This document shows, in pieces, positions 8,529 through 17,227 of a DNA stretch of 45,058 nt. The first letter of the stretch is position 1; the number at the start of each line of letters is the position of its first letter. The DNA lies in assembly GCF_017814945.1 (NCBI RefSeq), contig NZ_JAGIPX010000064.1:1-45058 (forward strand), in the 5' to 3' direction. The translations under genes and the position numbers were made by a program. The notes beneath the pieces were generated by a model that did not search any database, had not been told where the DNA came from, and saw only the letters and a program-made list of their open reading frames with translations. This DNA is from Paraburkholderia sp. LEh10. GTDB taxonomy: Bacteria; Pseudomonadota; Gammaproteobacteria; Burkholderiales; Burkholderiaceae.

Positions 8529-9648
8529 TGCCGTGCACTATCAGGCCGTCATCGCGGGCGGTGGCCTCGTCGGATCGTCGGCAGCGCTCGCGCTTGCGCG
8601 GCGCGGCGTGTGTGTCGGCCTGTTCGAGCGGCGCTACTGCGGCGCGCAAGCGAGCGGCGTCAACTACGGCGGCGTGCGATGCCAGGGCAGGCCCGTCGAG
8701 CAACTCCCGCTTGCAATGCGCGCGCGGCGTGTGTGGGACCGCTTGCCCGAACTGATCGGCATCGACGGAGAACTGGTCGTGTCCGGACATCTGCGTCTCG
8801 CGCGCCGCGAAAGCGATTTTGCCGTGCTCGAGACGTGGGCCGCGATGGCCCGCGAGCATGGGCTCGTAACCGAGCTGATGAGCGGCGCGACGTTTCGCAA
8901 GCGCTTTCCGTGGCTCGGCGAGGCGGTGCTGGGCGGGTCGTTGTGCATGAGCGACGGGCATGCGAATCCGCGCCTCGTGTCGCCTGCCTTTGCGCGCGCG
9001 GCACAAAGGGCAGGCGCGGTGGTGCGCGAGCAAACGGCATTGACCGACATCGCGCACGACGGCACGCGCTTCCGGATTCGCGCCGGCGACGAGCACATCA
9101 CGGCCGACTGGCTCATCAACTGCGCCGGCGCATGGGCGAATACCGTGGCGGGCTTCTTCGGCGAGTCCGTGCCGATGCATCCGATCTATCCGAACATGTG
9201 GGTGACGGAGCCGCTGCCCCGTTTCGTCACGCACAACCTCGGCGTGGTAGGCGGCGGCGTTTATGCGCGCCAGGTCGAGCGCGGCAACTGTGTGATCGGC
9301 GGCGGGCGTGGACACGGCGACGGCGAGTACGCGAAACCGTCGACGCAAACCACGCGTGCGGTGATGCGAGACGCCTGCGCGTTGCTGCCCGGATTGCGCG
9401 ATGCGTTGCTGATTCGCACCTGGAGTGGTGTCGAAGGCGAGACGCCCGACAGCAACCCCGTGATCGGCGCGAGCCAGAAGGTGCCGCGTCTGCTGCATGC
9501 ATTCGGTTTTTCGGGCGGCGGCTTTCTGCTCGCACCCGGGGTCGGCGAGGTGCTGGCCGACCTGGTCATCGACGGCGAGACTTCGACGCCGCTCGATGCG
9601 TTCGCAATCGGCCGCTTCGATCGAAGCGCCATTCCCGCTGTTCTTTAG
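8521..9648 (+). CDS. FAD-dependent amine/amino-acid oxidase subunit, DAO family (HcnC-like)
   Basis: A 375-residue D-amino-acid-oxidase-fold protein. The FAD motif IAGGGLVGSSAALALARRG is near the N-terminus, GAWANTVAGFFGESVPMHPI is in the middle, and the FAD-contacting end has GFSGGGFLLAPGVGEVLADL. It is similar in plan to glycine oxidase, sarcosine oxidase beta and HcnC, and should hold the substrate site that removes a hydride from a secondary or primary amine. With the two upstream genes it makes a complete three-subunit dehydrogenase. Because the operon also codes an importer, uptake and catabolism of an N-substituted amino acid is more likely than cyanide synthesis (inference). Confidence 0.87.
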   Translation: MSDAVHYQAVIAGGGLVGSSAALALARRGVCVGLFERRYCGAQASGVNYGGVRCQGRPVEQLPLAMRARRVWDRLPELIGIDGELVVSGHLRLARRESDFAVLETWAAMAREHGLVTELMSGATFRKRFPWLGEAVLGGSLCMSDGHANPRLVSPAFARAAQRAGAVVREQTALTDIAHDGTRFRIRAGDEHITADWLINCAGAWANTVAGFFGESVPMHPIYPNMWVTEPLPRFVTHNLGVVGGGVYARQVERGNCVIGGGRGHGDGEYAKPSTQTTRAVMRDACALLPGLRDALLIRTWSGVEGETPDSNPVIGASQKVPRLLHAFGFSGGGFLLAPGVGEVLADLVIDGETSTPLDAFAIGRFDRSAIPAVL

Positions 9649-9668
9649 TCATGTCAAGGAGACCCACG

Positions 9669-10715
9669 ATGAAGCTGTCAAGCACGGTAGCGGCGCTGGC
9701 CGCCGTGTTCGCGGTCGGCGCCGCCGCGCCCGCCTGGTCGCAAACCAAAACGATCTACATCGGCATGAACGGCGGGCCGATGGAAAAGGCGTACACGAGC
9801 CAGGTGCTGCCCGACTTCGAGAAAGCGAACAACGTGAAGGTGGTCGTGGTGCCGGGCACGTCATCGGATGTGCTGGCAAAGCTGCTCGCGAATCGCAACA
9901 GTCCGCAGATCCATGTCGCGTTTCTCGATGACGGCGTGATGGCGCGCGCCGTCAGCATGGGCGTGTGCCAGAAACTCGACGATTCGCCCGTGCTGAAAGA
10001 GCTGTATCCGTTCGCGCGGATGAAGGACGACATCGGCGCGGGCGTGCAACTGGGCATGACGGGTATCGGCTACAACACAAAGCTGTTTGCGGAGAAAGGC
10101 TGGGCGCCGCCGACTTCGTGGATGGACTTCGCCAATCCGAAGTACAAGGGCAAGGTCGTGTTTCAATCCGCGTCGAGCAGTACGTTCGGCCTGCACGGGT
10201 TTCTCGCGATCAACCGCCTGATGGGCGGCAGCGACCAGAACGTCGAACCGGGATTCAGCAAATGGTCGAGTACTGTCGGACCGAACGTCGTCGAATACAT
10301 TCCGAATTCGGCCAAGCTCTCGGAGATGGTGCAGACGGGTGAAGCCGGCCTCTTCCCGTTGACGCCAACGGCTGTCGGCGATCTTCAGGACAAGGGCATT
10401 CCTGTCGCTTATGCGAATCCGAAAGAGGGCGCCGTGTTGCTGCTGGTCGATCTGTGCGTCGTGAAGAACAACTCTGATCCGCAACTCGCCCAAAAGCTCG
10501 CGCAGTTCCTGTTGTCCGCGCCGGCGCAATCGAAGGCGGCTTCTGCCGGCAAGCAGATTCCGACCAACGGGCACGCCACGATGACGCCCGGCATGCAAAA
10601 GAGCCTCGGCAATGTAGACGACCTGGTGAAGAAGGTGACGGTCGTCGATTGGGATTCGATCAACGCGCATCGCGCGCAATGGGATCAACGCTGGAACCAG
10701 CAGATCGAGCAGTGA
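9669..10715 (+). CDS. ABC transporter periplasmic substrate-binding protein (PotD-like)
   Basis: A 348-residue exported protein. A classic Sec signal peptide (about 1-24, ending APAWSQ) precedes a family 1/13-type bilobal binding domain, with YIGMNGGPMEKAY near the start and GMTGIGYNTKLFAEKGWAPP at the hinge. It captures the substrate for the upstream ATPase and permeases and is the last gene of the operon. The start codon follows AAGGAGACCC by the right distance; the open frame further upstream lies inside the oxidase gene. Its ligand pocket would be the best part to model for substrate prediction. Confidence 0.9.
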   Translation: MKLSSTVAALAAVFAVGAAAPAWSQTKTIYIGMNGGPMEKAYTSQVLPDFEKANNVKVVVVPGTSSDVLAKLLANRNSPQIHVAFLDDGVMARAVSMGVCQKLDDSPVLKELYPFARMKDDIGAGVQLGMTGIGYNTKLFAEKGWAPPTSWMDFANPKYKGKVVFQSASSSTFGLHGFLAINRLMGGSDQNVEPGFSKWSSTVGPNVVEYIPNSAKLSEMVQTGEAGLFPLTPTAVGDLQDKGIPVAYANPKEGAVLLLVDLCVVKNNSDPQLAQKLAQFLLSAPAQSKAASAGKQIPTNGHATMTPGMQKSLGNVDDLVKKVTVVDWDSINAHRAQWDQRWNQQIEQ

Positions 10716-10928
10716 TGCGTTAGAACCTCGCGAGAAACAAGTGCGGACGCGCGGCATCTGAGCGCCACAAAGCTGCCGCTCACCGACAAAAGTTCTACCC
10801 GCATGCGGGATATGCAGGGGCTTATCCAGCATGCGGGCCGCCGGCCGAACCGATCGCCTTACGGGTGTTGATCAATGACTGGCGAAGACCAGCAGAGTCA
10901 ATTTGGCACCGTCCTCCATCTCACACCG

Positions 10929-11075
10929 TTACGGCGTGCGGGGAAAATTGAACGCGTCGAACAGATCGCCAATTGCGGGCGCGTTGACGGGCACATAGGG
11001 ATGCGTCTGCAACTGGATCGGATTCGGAAGATAGTCGCGGCTTCTTTGCGTGACCGGCTTCAGAGCAGGCCGCCA
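10929..11075 (-). pseudogene. C-terminal remnant of a phosphoesterase (acid phosphatase / phospholipase C family)
   Basis: A 48-codon frame without a start ends with a stop at 10929. It reads like the tail of bacterial acid phosphatase/phospholipase-C-family phosphoesterases: RSRDYLPNP, then HPYVPVNAPAIGDLFDAFNF. A stop codon interrupts the frame about ten codons before this segment, and nothing upstream looks like the catalytic part. It is the only recognisable item in the 435-bp gap between the ABC operon and the epimerase gene. The family call is from memory of the motif, so it is moderate. Confidence 0.45.
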
Positions 11076-11149
11076 GGATACAGCAGCGTGAAGGCACGAG
11101 ATTCAAAGCGGCCTGTCGATCAGACCGCGCAGCTCGACCGAATCGTCAT

Positions 11150-12124
11150 TCAGCGCCCGATCAAGCCTTCCTGTTTCATCCAGGCGAGGGTATCGGCAAG
11201 CAGCGTACTTAGCGGTGTTTCGACATAGTCCAGTTCACGCTTTGCCTTTGAGGAATCGACGCGCAGCGTTGCGCAGACGATCGCCGCCCCCTCGGGCGTC
11301 ACGTCGGGTTCCTTCCCCGTGACCCGCGACCATGCATCGGCGGCGCGAGCGAACGTCATCAATGCCCACGCCGGGGTTGCGCCCCGAGGTGTGCGCTTGC
11401 CCAACGCGGCACCCACGCGGTGCACGAAATCGACATAACTCGCATGCTCGCCGCCGAGCAGGTACGCCTCGCCGAACCGCTGCCGCTGCCAGGCGCACAC
11501 CTGTGCGCGGGCAATTTCCCGCACATCGGCAAATGACCCGCTGCCGGACGGAATGCCGGGCAACTTCTCGCGGTCTACCAAAACGATGAGGCGTGCCCAG
11601 TTGTGACGGTCGCCTGGACCGAGGATGTGCGACGGATTGACGACGATCCACGGCAGGCGGGAGCGGCGCACCGCCTTTTCGCTCAGGTATTTCGTGCGCT
11701 CGTAGTTGATCCAGCTTTCGGCGCCGCGCTGCCGTATCGACTCGTCGAGCGTCCGGTGTTCGAGATGCGAGTAAGCGGACACAGACGACGTGTGCACAAA
11801 CGCCTGCACGCCCAATGACTCGGCGGCACGCAGCAGATTGCCGGTTCCCTGGACGTTGGTGGCTGTTTGCACTGCTGCGTGAGCACGCCACATGCTGGTG
11901 CTGGCCGCTGCATGGAATACGGCCTCGCACCCGGCAAGCGCCGTTTTCAGAGACGCTACGTCCGCGAGGTCGGCGTGGACGGGAATGCCGCCCTGACCGG
12001 CGATGATGTCGTCCGACTCCGCGCGACGCGACAGCGCACGCACTTCGCAGCCCGCCGCGCGCAGCTCGCGCAGCAAATGCCCGCCCAGAAATCCGCTCGC
12101 GCCGGTCAGGAATACGGTCGCCAT
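11150..12124 (-). CDS. NAD(P)-dependent epimerase/dehydratase family protein
   Basis: A 324-residue extended short-chain dehydrogenase. The glycine-rich TGASGFLGGHLL motif is at about 6-17 and the catalytic Tyr-x-x-x-Lys is in NYERTKYLSEKA near residue 150, preceded by the HTSSVSAYS serine. It resembles dihydroflavonol-4-reductase-like and sterol-dehydrogenase-like members that act on hydroxy/keto groups of varied substrates; the substrate is unknown. The start is the ATG with AGGA a few bases upstream. The frame stays open to 12751, but that part overlaps another gene remnant and lacks family sequence. It appears monocistronic. Confidence 0.85.
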   Translation of the reverse strand: MATVFLTGASGFLGGHLLRELRAAGCEVRALSRRAESDDIIAGQGGIPVHADLADVASLKTALAGCEAVFHAAASTSMWRAHAAVQTATNVQGTGNLLRAAESLGVQAFVHTSSVSAYSHLEHRTLDESIRQRGAESWINYERTKYLSEKAVRRSRLPWIVVNPSHILGPGDRHNWARLIVLVDREKLPGIPSGSGSFADVREIARAQVCAWQRQRFGEAYLLGGEHASYVDFVHRVGAALGKRTPRGATPAWALMTFARAADAWSRVTGKEPDVTPEGAAIVCATLRVDSSKAKRELDYVETPLSTLLADTLAWMKQEGLIGR

Positions 12125-12298
12125 GTTCGTCCTGGAGTCTTTACACCCTTGCGCAAATCGCGAAAAAAGGAAGGGAAGGTGGTTCGACGTCCATTTTGAC
12201 GCGGGTCGCCGCCAACCGATACCTCCACATCTGTAATATGTGGCGTCCTCCTCGGGGGCCCCAATCGCTTCATTGCGACTGCGGTTCGACCGCGCAAT

Positions 12299-12682
12299 TT
12301 GACCGACGTCGCTGCCCTCGGCATGCTCGAAGAGGCATTCGCGTTCGTGGACAAAACCGGGGAGCGCTGCTACATGGCGGAGTTGTATCGGCTCAAGGGC
12401 ACCATACTGCTCGGTGCATTGAACAATGACGATTGCCGGTCCGCGTGCAGCGACGAAGTGGAAGCCTGCTTTCGCAAGGCGATCGAAGTGGCTCGCCATC
12501 AGGGCGCGAGATCGCTTGAATTGCGCGCAGCGTTGAGCCTGGCCCAGCTGTGGCAGCGCGAGGGCAAAATCGCGGCGGCCCGGCAAGCGCTGTTCGAGGT
12601 CTACAGTTGGTTTGCGGAGGGCTTCGACACCGCCGACTTGCGAGAGGCCAAAGCATTGCTTGATGCTCTTGCGCCGACTTGA
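12299..12682 (+). pseudogene. C-terminal remnant of a TPR-type regulator (adenylate cyclase / ATPase family)
   Basis: About 127 codons read like the far C-terminal end of large class III cyclase/AAA-ATPase/TPR proteins common in Burkholderiales. TPR-like helices include EAFAFVDKTGERCYMAELYRLKG, FRKAIEVARHQGARSLELRAA and WFAEGFDTADLREAKALLD. The usual proteins are over 900 residues with cyclase and ATPase domains; nothing of those precedes it here and the only start is a poor TTG. It is therefore a truncated leftover, not a working regulator. Confidence 0.7.
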
Positions 12683-12818
12683 GCGGATGAAGCACCGCGC
12701 CATGCACTCACGAAATACCGGGGCGCTAAGCCCGACGCGATCGATGCACATCCGCCTGCCTCAATGAGCCGGGCGTCGCGAACATGGCCAGGTGTGTTCG
12801 CTTCATAGGCTTGTATGG

Positions 12819-15626
12819 TCACGCAACGGGCTTTCTTTCCAGATAGTGCTCGACAAAGCTGAGAATGACCTTGGAGCGATAGTTCTTCGCCAGTTGGCAT
12901 AAGTGGTCTGCGAAAGGGCGATAGCGCTCGTCGAGTTCGGTCAGATGCGCGGCGTGCTGCGCGATCGCGCGCATGTCGCCGAGTCGCGCCAGATGGTGCA
13001 GCGCCGTGATTTCATTCGGCGGCGGAGCGATCAGGGTTCCCGCCATCTCCGATGGCGCGCCCGATTCCTCGTCGCTCCATTCGAGATTCAGCAGCGTCGC
13101 GATCTGCGACAGCAACGCCCGGTAGTCGACCGGCTTGGGTAAAAACGCATTCGCGCCCGCCGCCAGACATTTCGCCGCATCGCTGCCAGACGCGCTGGCC
13201 GAGATCGCAATGATGGGCAGATCGCGGAATGCCTGTATCCGCCGCAAACGCCGCGTGACTTCAAGCCCGTCGATGCCCGGCATGACGATATCCATCAGCA
13301 CGAGCGACGGCCGCAGTGCCTGCGTCTTTTCCAGCGCTTCCAGCCCGTTGGCCGCCTCCGCCATCTCGAATCCGATCTGGCCGAGCATATCGACGGCGAC
13401 GGCACGGTTTTCCGCCACGTCGTCGACGACGAGCACGCTCTTGCGCGGCCCCTTGTAGCCGCTCACCGTCCATTCGGGCGCGGCATCGGCGGCCTGCGGC
13501 TCGACCACGGGGACGCTCAGCTCGAACGAGAACGTGCTGCCCGCACCGCGGCGGCTCGCGACATGGATATCGCCGCCCATCAGCCGCACGAGCTGCCGGC
13601 TGATCGCGAGGCCGAGCCCCGTGCCGCCGAACCGGTGCCGGGTGTCGCTCGCCTGCTCGAAGGGCCGGAAGATCGCTTCGAGACGCGCTTCGTCGATGCC
13701 GATGCCCGTGTCCTGCACTTCGAAACGCAGGCGCTCCGGCGGCAGGAAGGCGACGCGCAACTGCACGCCGCCTTCGTCGGTGAATTTGATCGCATTGGAA
13801 AGCAGGTTGAGCAGCACCTGACGCAGCCGCTTTTCGTCGACCCGCACGCCTGCGGGCAAGTGAGGCACCATCTCGCACGCGAACGCGAGGCCCTTTTCCG
13901 TGGCCTTCACCCGGATCGCCTCCGCGATGAAATGGATGAAGCGGTCGAGCTGCACATCCGTCGGGTCGAGCTCCACTTTGCCGGCCTCGATCTTCGCCAT
14001 GTCGAGGATGTCGTTGATGAGCGTCAGCAGGTATTCGCCGCTGCGCTGGATCACTGCGAGCCCGTCGCTCTGGCGTTGATCGAGCTGCTTGTCGCGCCGG
14101 AGAATCTGCGCGTAACCGAGAATCCCGTTCAACGGCGTGCGTAGCTCATGGCTCATGTGCGCCAGAAAATCGCTCTTCGCCTGATTGGCCGCATCGGCGT
14201 GTTCCTTTGCGATCGCGAGCTCGGCCGTGCGCTCGCGAATCATGACTTCCAGATGCTCGCGATAGCGGCGCAGCTCGTCTTCGGCGCGCTTGTGCTCGGT
14301 GATGTCGCGCGAAATGCCGAGCAGAAACTGCGGCTCGCCGCGCACGTCGAGGATCGGCATCTTCATCGTATGCAGGAGGCGCTGCCCATGACGCGTATGG
14401 ACGGACTCTTCGGGCACGTCGACCATCTGCTTCGACGCGAGCACGTCGCGATCCTTCAGCGCGAAGAAGTCGGCCTCATGCGGCGGAAACAGGTCGTGGA
14501 CGGACTTGCCGATGACCTCGTCGCGCCCGTAGCCAAGCAGTGTCTCCGTGGCCTTGTTGACGCGCACGAAGCGCAGCGTCGCCGCCTCCTTGACGAAGAC
14601 GGTGTCCGGGATGTTTTCGATGATGCTGCTCAAGAACTGCTCGCTCGCGCGTGCGGACTCTTCGGCATGCTGACGTTCGACGATCTCGGCCGCCTGGCCA
14701 GCCAGCGCCGTGCTGAGTTCGGCCGTGCGTTGCGCGACGCGCGCCTCGAGCTCGATGTTGAGCTCTTTCAGTGCTTCTTCCGCTTGGCGGCGCTGGCGCC
14801 GGTCCTCGAGGAACTGCTCGACGGCGCGCGCCATGTCGGCGATCTCGTCGCCGCCGTGCACGGGCACGCCAGCTTGCTCGCCCGCGGCATCGCCATGGCG
14901 CAGCGTGTGGCTCACCCGCTGCAGCCGGGCCACGACATGGCGGCCGAGGAAGGCGTGGGCGATCAGCCACGCGATCAGGAGGCTCACGGCCACTTCGCCG
15001 GCCACCCACGTACGCGCGCGGTCCGCCTCGCCGGCGAGCGCCTGGACGGCTTCGCGATAGTTGCGCGACAGATAGTCCGACTGCTGGCGCGCCGCGGCAG
15101 AGAAGGCATCGGCCTCGCGGCGCAGCTCGTCGTCGAGGCTCGCGAGCGATGTGCCGGGCCGCGGCGCGGCTCCCTGCACGCTTGCCCGCGCAGTCCCGGT
15201 GAGGAGCGCGGTCTCGCGCATCTGCGCCTCGACGTTGACCGTGTTGCGAAAGCGCTGGCTCGAGCGATGCAGCGCCAGCGCGTCGACACCGACGTCGTCG
15301 CTCGCCGTCGGGGACGCGAGACGGTCCACCAGGGCATCGAACGAGGCGAGTTGACTGATGATATGTCGATGCGTCTCCCGCACGGCGTCGACGTTATTGT
15401 CGCTGGACAGTTGTGACGCCAGGCGTTCGATCCTCAGCGTGTCCTGCGCGAGATTCTGCGCATCCTCGAGTCGTGCGAGGCGCGCTTCTGCCAACTGGCG
15501 GATCGCGTGGGCCGAGCTGCTCAGCGAGTAAAGGGTCGTGGCGCCGACCGCGACGACCAGCGCCGCGAGGCATGACGCCACGAGCGCAAATTGCGCGGTC
15601 AGCGATCGAGGAAGGAGGGGTTTCAT
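12819..15626 (-). CDS. Hybrid sensor histidine kinase (TM, HAMP-like, PAS, kinase, receiver)
   Basis: A 935-residue membrane sensor. The first membrane helix is about 10-33, a helical periplasmic sensor spans about 34-208, the second helix is about 209-228, then a HAMP-like region and coiled coil, and PAS/PAC at about 325-445 (ending ISRDITEHKRAE). The kinase has phospho-acceptor His493 in MSHELRTPLNG, N-box Asn611 and G boxes DTGIGID (639-645) and GGTGLGL. A receiver domain follows, with acidic pocket Asp734/Asp735, phosphorylated Asp779 and Lys831. The tail is helical but has no clear HPt motif. Its ATG overlaps the stop of the upstream periplasmic binding protein, so that protein is its likely ligand-presenting partner, as in TorT-TorS or LuxP-LuxQ. 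No separate response regulator is nearby. Confidence 0.92.
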   Translation of the reverse strand: MKPLLPRSLTAQFALVASCLAALVVAVGATTLYSLSSSAHAIRQLAEARLARLEDAQNLAQDTLRIERLASQLSSDNNVDAVRETHRHIISQLASFDALVDRLASPTASDDVGVDALALHRSSQRFRNTVNVEAQMRETALLTGTARASVQGAAPRPGTSLASLDDELRREADAFSAAARQQSDYLSRNYREAVQALAGEADRARTWVAGEVAVSLLIAWLIAHAFLGRHVVARLQRVSHTLRHGDAAGEQAGVPVHGGDEIADMARAVEQFLEDRRQRRQAEEALKELNIELEARVAQRTAELSTALAGQAAEIVERQHAEESARASEQFLSSIIENIPDTVFVKEAATLRFVRVNKATETLLGYGRDEVIGKSVHDLFPPHEADFFALKDRDVLASKQMVDVPEESVHTRHGQRLLHTMKMPILDVRGEPQFLLGISRDITEHKRAEDELRRYREHLEVMIRERTAELAIAKEHADAANQAKSDFLAHMSHELRTPLNGILGYAQILRRDKQLDQRQSDGLAVIQRSGEYLLTLINDILDMAKIEAGKVELDPTDVQLDRFIHFIAEAIRVKATEKGLAFACEMVPHLPAGVRVDEKRLRQVLLNLLSNAIKFTDEGGVQLRVAFLPPERLRFEVQDTGIGIDEARLEAIFRPFEQASDTRHRFGGTGLGLAISRQLVRLMGGDIHVASRRGAGSTFSFELSVPVVEPQAADAAPEWTVSGYKGPRKSVLVVDDVAENRAVAVDMLGQIGFEMAEAANGLEALEKTQALRPSLVLMDIVMPGIDGLEVTRRLRRIQAFRDLPIIAISASASGSDAAKCLAAGANAFLPKPVDYRALLSQIATLLNLEWSDEESGAPSEMAGTLIAPPPNEITALHHLARLGDMRAIAQHAAHLTELDERYRPFADHLCQLAKNYRSKVILSFVEHYLERKPVA

Positions 15627-16786
15627 GGGCGTTGCCAGATGTGGCGATAAATGTCGCGGTAGCCATTTGCAGGATCGTAGATCAGACGATCGCCGCCGTC
15701 CGCATTGACGTTTTCTGCCGTCACGAGATGCACCGGCACCACGTAATTCGTGACGCTTTCGCCGGCGAACAACCGGTTCATCTCGTCGATCAGTTGCCAG
15801 CCGTGCAGATTCAGTGGCTCGGCGACGCTGCCCGTCTGGAACGTGCCCGTGCGGATGCGCAGAAAAGCGGACTCGCTGCCGTCGCCCGCTGACAGCATCG
15901 ACAGCGCGCCGTCGGGTATGCCGGCCTGGGTCAGCACGGGCGCGGCATAGTCGAAGTAGATGTCGTTGATTGCGAGCGCGAAGTTCCAGCGCTTGCCATA
16001 GCGTGCGAGCAGCGCGCGGGTCGTGCCCGGCATCAGCTCCTGGCTGCGCGAGATCGCGACGTCGCGCATGTCGAGCAGCGTGCAGCCGCTGCATCCGCGC
16101 ACGACTGCGGCCATCGCATCGGCCTTGTCCTGCGCAATCCGGAAGTTCGAGTCGGTAAAGATGACGACATCCGCATGTCCGCCAGACTGCACAATGGCCG
16201 CGAGCGCCGTCACGCGGGCCACCTCGAGCGGATCGGTCGAGACGTTCATCGCTACGGGCGTGCCGGGCACGGGGCCGGCACGGGCGGCGACATGCCAGCC
16301 GACGATGGGAATGCCCCGATCGGCGAATGGCCGCAGCGCGGGTGTCAGCGCGTGGGCGTCCGCGCCCGCAATGATCAGACCATCGGGATGGCTGGCAAGG
16401 GCGCTCTCGAGGACCTTCAGCCGAAGATCCGGCAGGCCGTCGGCGTCGAAGACCTTCACGCTCCAGCCGATGACCTTTGCGGCTTCCAGCAAGCCGTCGA
16501 CCACGCCGAGCACGCCGCCGTTGCGCAAATCCTCGGCGATGACGGCGATGTGCTTGCCGGGCTGGGCGCGCGGCCCGGCGCGCGGTCCGCTCCACGGGGT
16601 GGTGGGCCGCGACGCCGCGTCGACGATGCGCTTCGCTTCCGCCAGAAAGCTGCTCGCGCTCGCGGCGACCGAGCCCCCGGGCGCAGCGGCCGTGATGAGA
16701 TCCTGCGCAGCGGCCATCGACGGCATGCACCCCCATGCGCATGCCCATGCCCATGCCCCTGCCCATGCCAGAAGCAAGCCCCTCAT
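15623..16786 (-). CDS. Periplasmic sugar-binding-type protein, probable sensor partner of the hybrid kinase
   Basis: A 387-residue exported type I periplasmic binding protein (RbsB/TorT-like). The signal peptide is unusual, rich in Ala-Trp pairs, and ends SMAAAQD near residue 28. The binding domain has HIAVIAEDLRNGG, PDGLIIAGADAHALTPAL and FADRGIPIVGWHV, typical of the first lobe and hinge. No permease or ATPase is near, and the stop overlaps the start of the histidine kinase, so a sensing role is more likely than transport. The start chosen has GGGGAA upstream and begins directly at the signal peptide; an ATG 20 codons earlier would put a polar stretch before it. Confidence 0.85.
   Translation of the reverse strand: MRGLLLAWAGAWAWACAWGCMPSMAAAQDLITAAAPGGSVAASASSFLAEAKRIVDAASRPTTPWSGPRAGPRAQPGKHIAVIAEDLRNGGVLGVVDGLLEAAKVIGWSVKVFDADGLPDLRLKVLESALASHPDGLIIAGADAHALTPALRPFADRGIPIVGWHVAARAGPVPGTPVAMNVSTDPLEVARVTALAAIVQSGGHADVVIFTDSNFRIAQDKADAMAAVVRGCSGCTLLDMRDVAISRSQELMPGTTRALLARYGKRWNFALAINDIYFDYAAPVLTQAGIPDGALSMLSAGDGSESAFLRIRTGTFQTGSVAEPLNLHGWQLIDEMNRLFAGESVTNYVVPVHLVTAENVNADGGDRLIYDPANGYRDIYRHIWQRP
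16734..16769. repeat. Tandem CATGCC hexamers inside the signal-peptide coding sequence
   Basis: Six consecutive hexamers (CATGCG, three CATGCC, CCTGCC, CATGCC) encode the Ala-Trp-rich core of the sensor's signal peptide. Because the unit is six bases, slippage would lengthen or shorten the hydrophobic core by two residues without breaking the frame. Confidence 0.7.
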
Positions 16787-17227
16787 GCTGTTCCCCGTCG
16801 GGGTCGATTGAACGTCCGTGAAGACGTATATGGATATCGTGCGCAAGTGGTCATGCGATCACGATAGTACACCGCAATCAGGGCGTTTCAGCGAGCCCTG
16901 GGGTCATGCCGGCTGTTCGTACGGTTGCCCGGCGAACGCGGGCGGGCAGTGACTTGCCGGATCGTTGCACTGCGGCCGCAAAGGCGCGTTCGCAAGCCCG
17001 CTATTAGCGTGAACGGGCCCTGGATGATTTGCCGTAGTCCGGCGGCGCAGCGGCCATGGAATCGCACAGCGTCACGCCATGCGTAAGGCGCCGCGGGGTT
17101 GCGATATAAGATCCCGTGCAAAGGAGCAGCGAAGCACTGCACCAGAGGCGCCGTCGTCTCGCCAGTTCTGGAGCTTCATCCACTCGATACCGCACGGCTC
17201 ATGCATTCTTCGCGTACGGTTGTTAGT
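16787..17227. other. Intergenic region between the sensor operon and phaZ
   Basis: No coding potential stands out on either strand. The promoter and leader of the leftward sensor/kinase pair must lie near 16800-16950; I see no clear sigma-70 pair or strong operator. The 3' end of phaZ is at its right edge, with no obvious terminator hairpin with a T-tract. Confidence 0.4.

Noticed and set aside
12125..12751. In-frame upstream extension of the epimerase gene
   Set aside because: The extension has no family similarity, overlaps the cyclase/TPR remnant on the other strand, and the internal ATG at 12124 has a ribosome site and begins directly at the Rossmann motif.
15627..16766. Upstream extension of the histidine kinase frame across the binding-protein gene
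   Set aside because: The extension is out-of-frame reading of the periplasmic protein gene; the ATGA overlap at 15623-15626 gives the proper kinase start.
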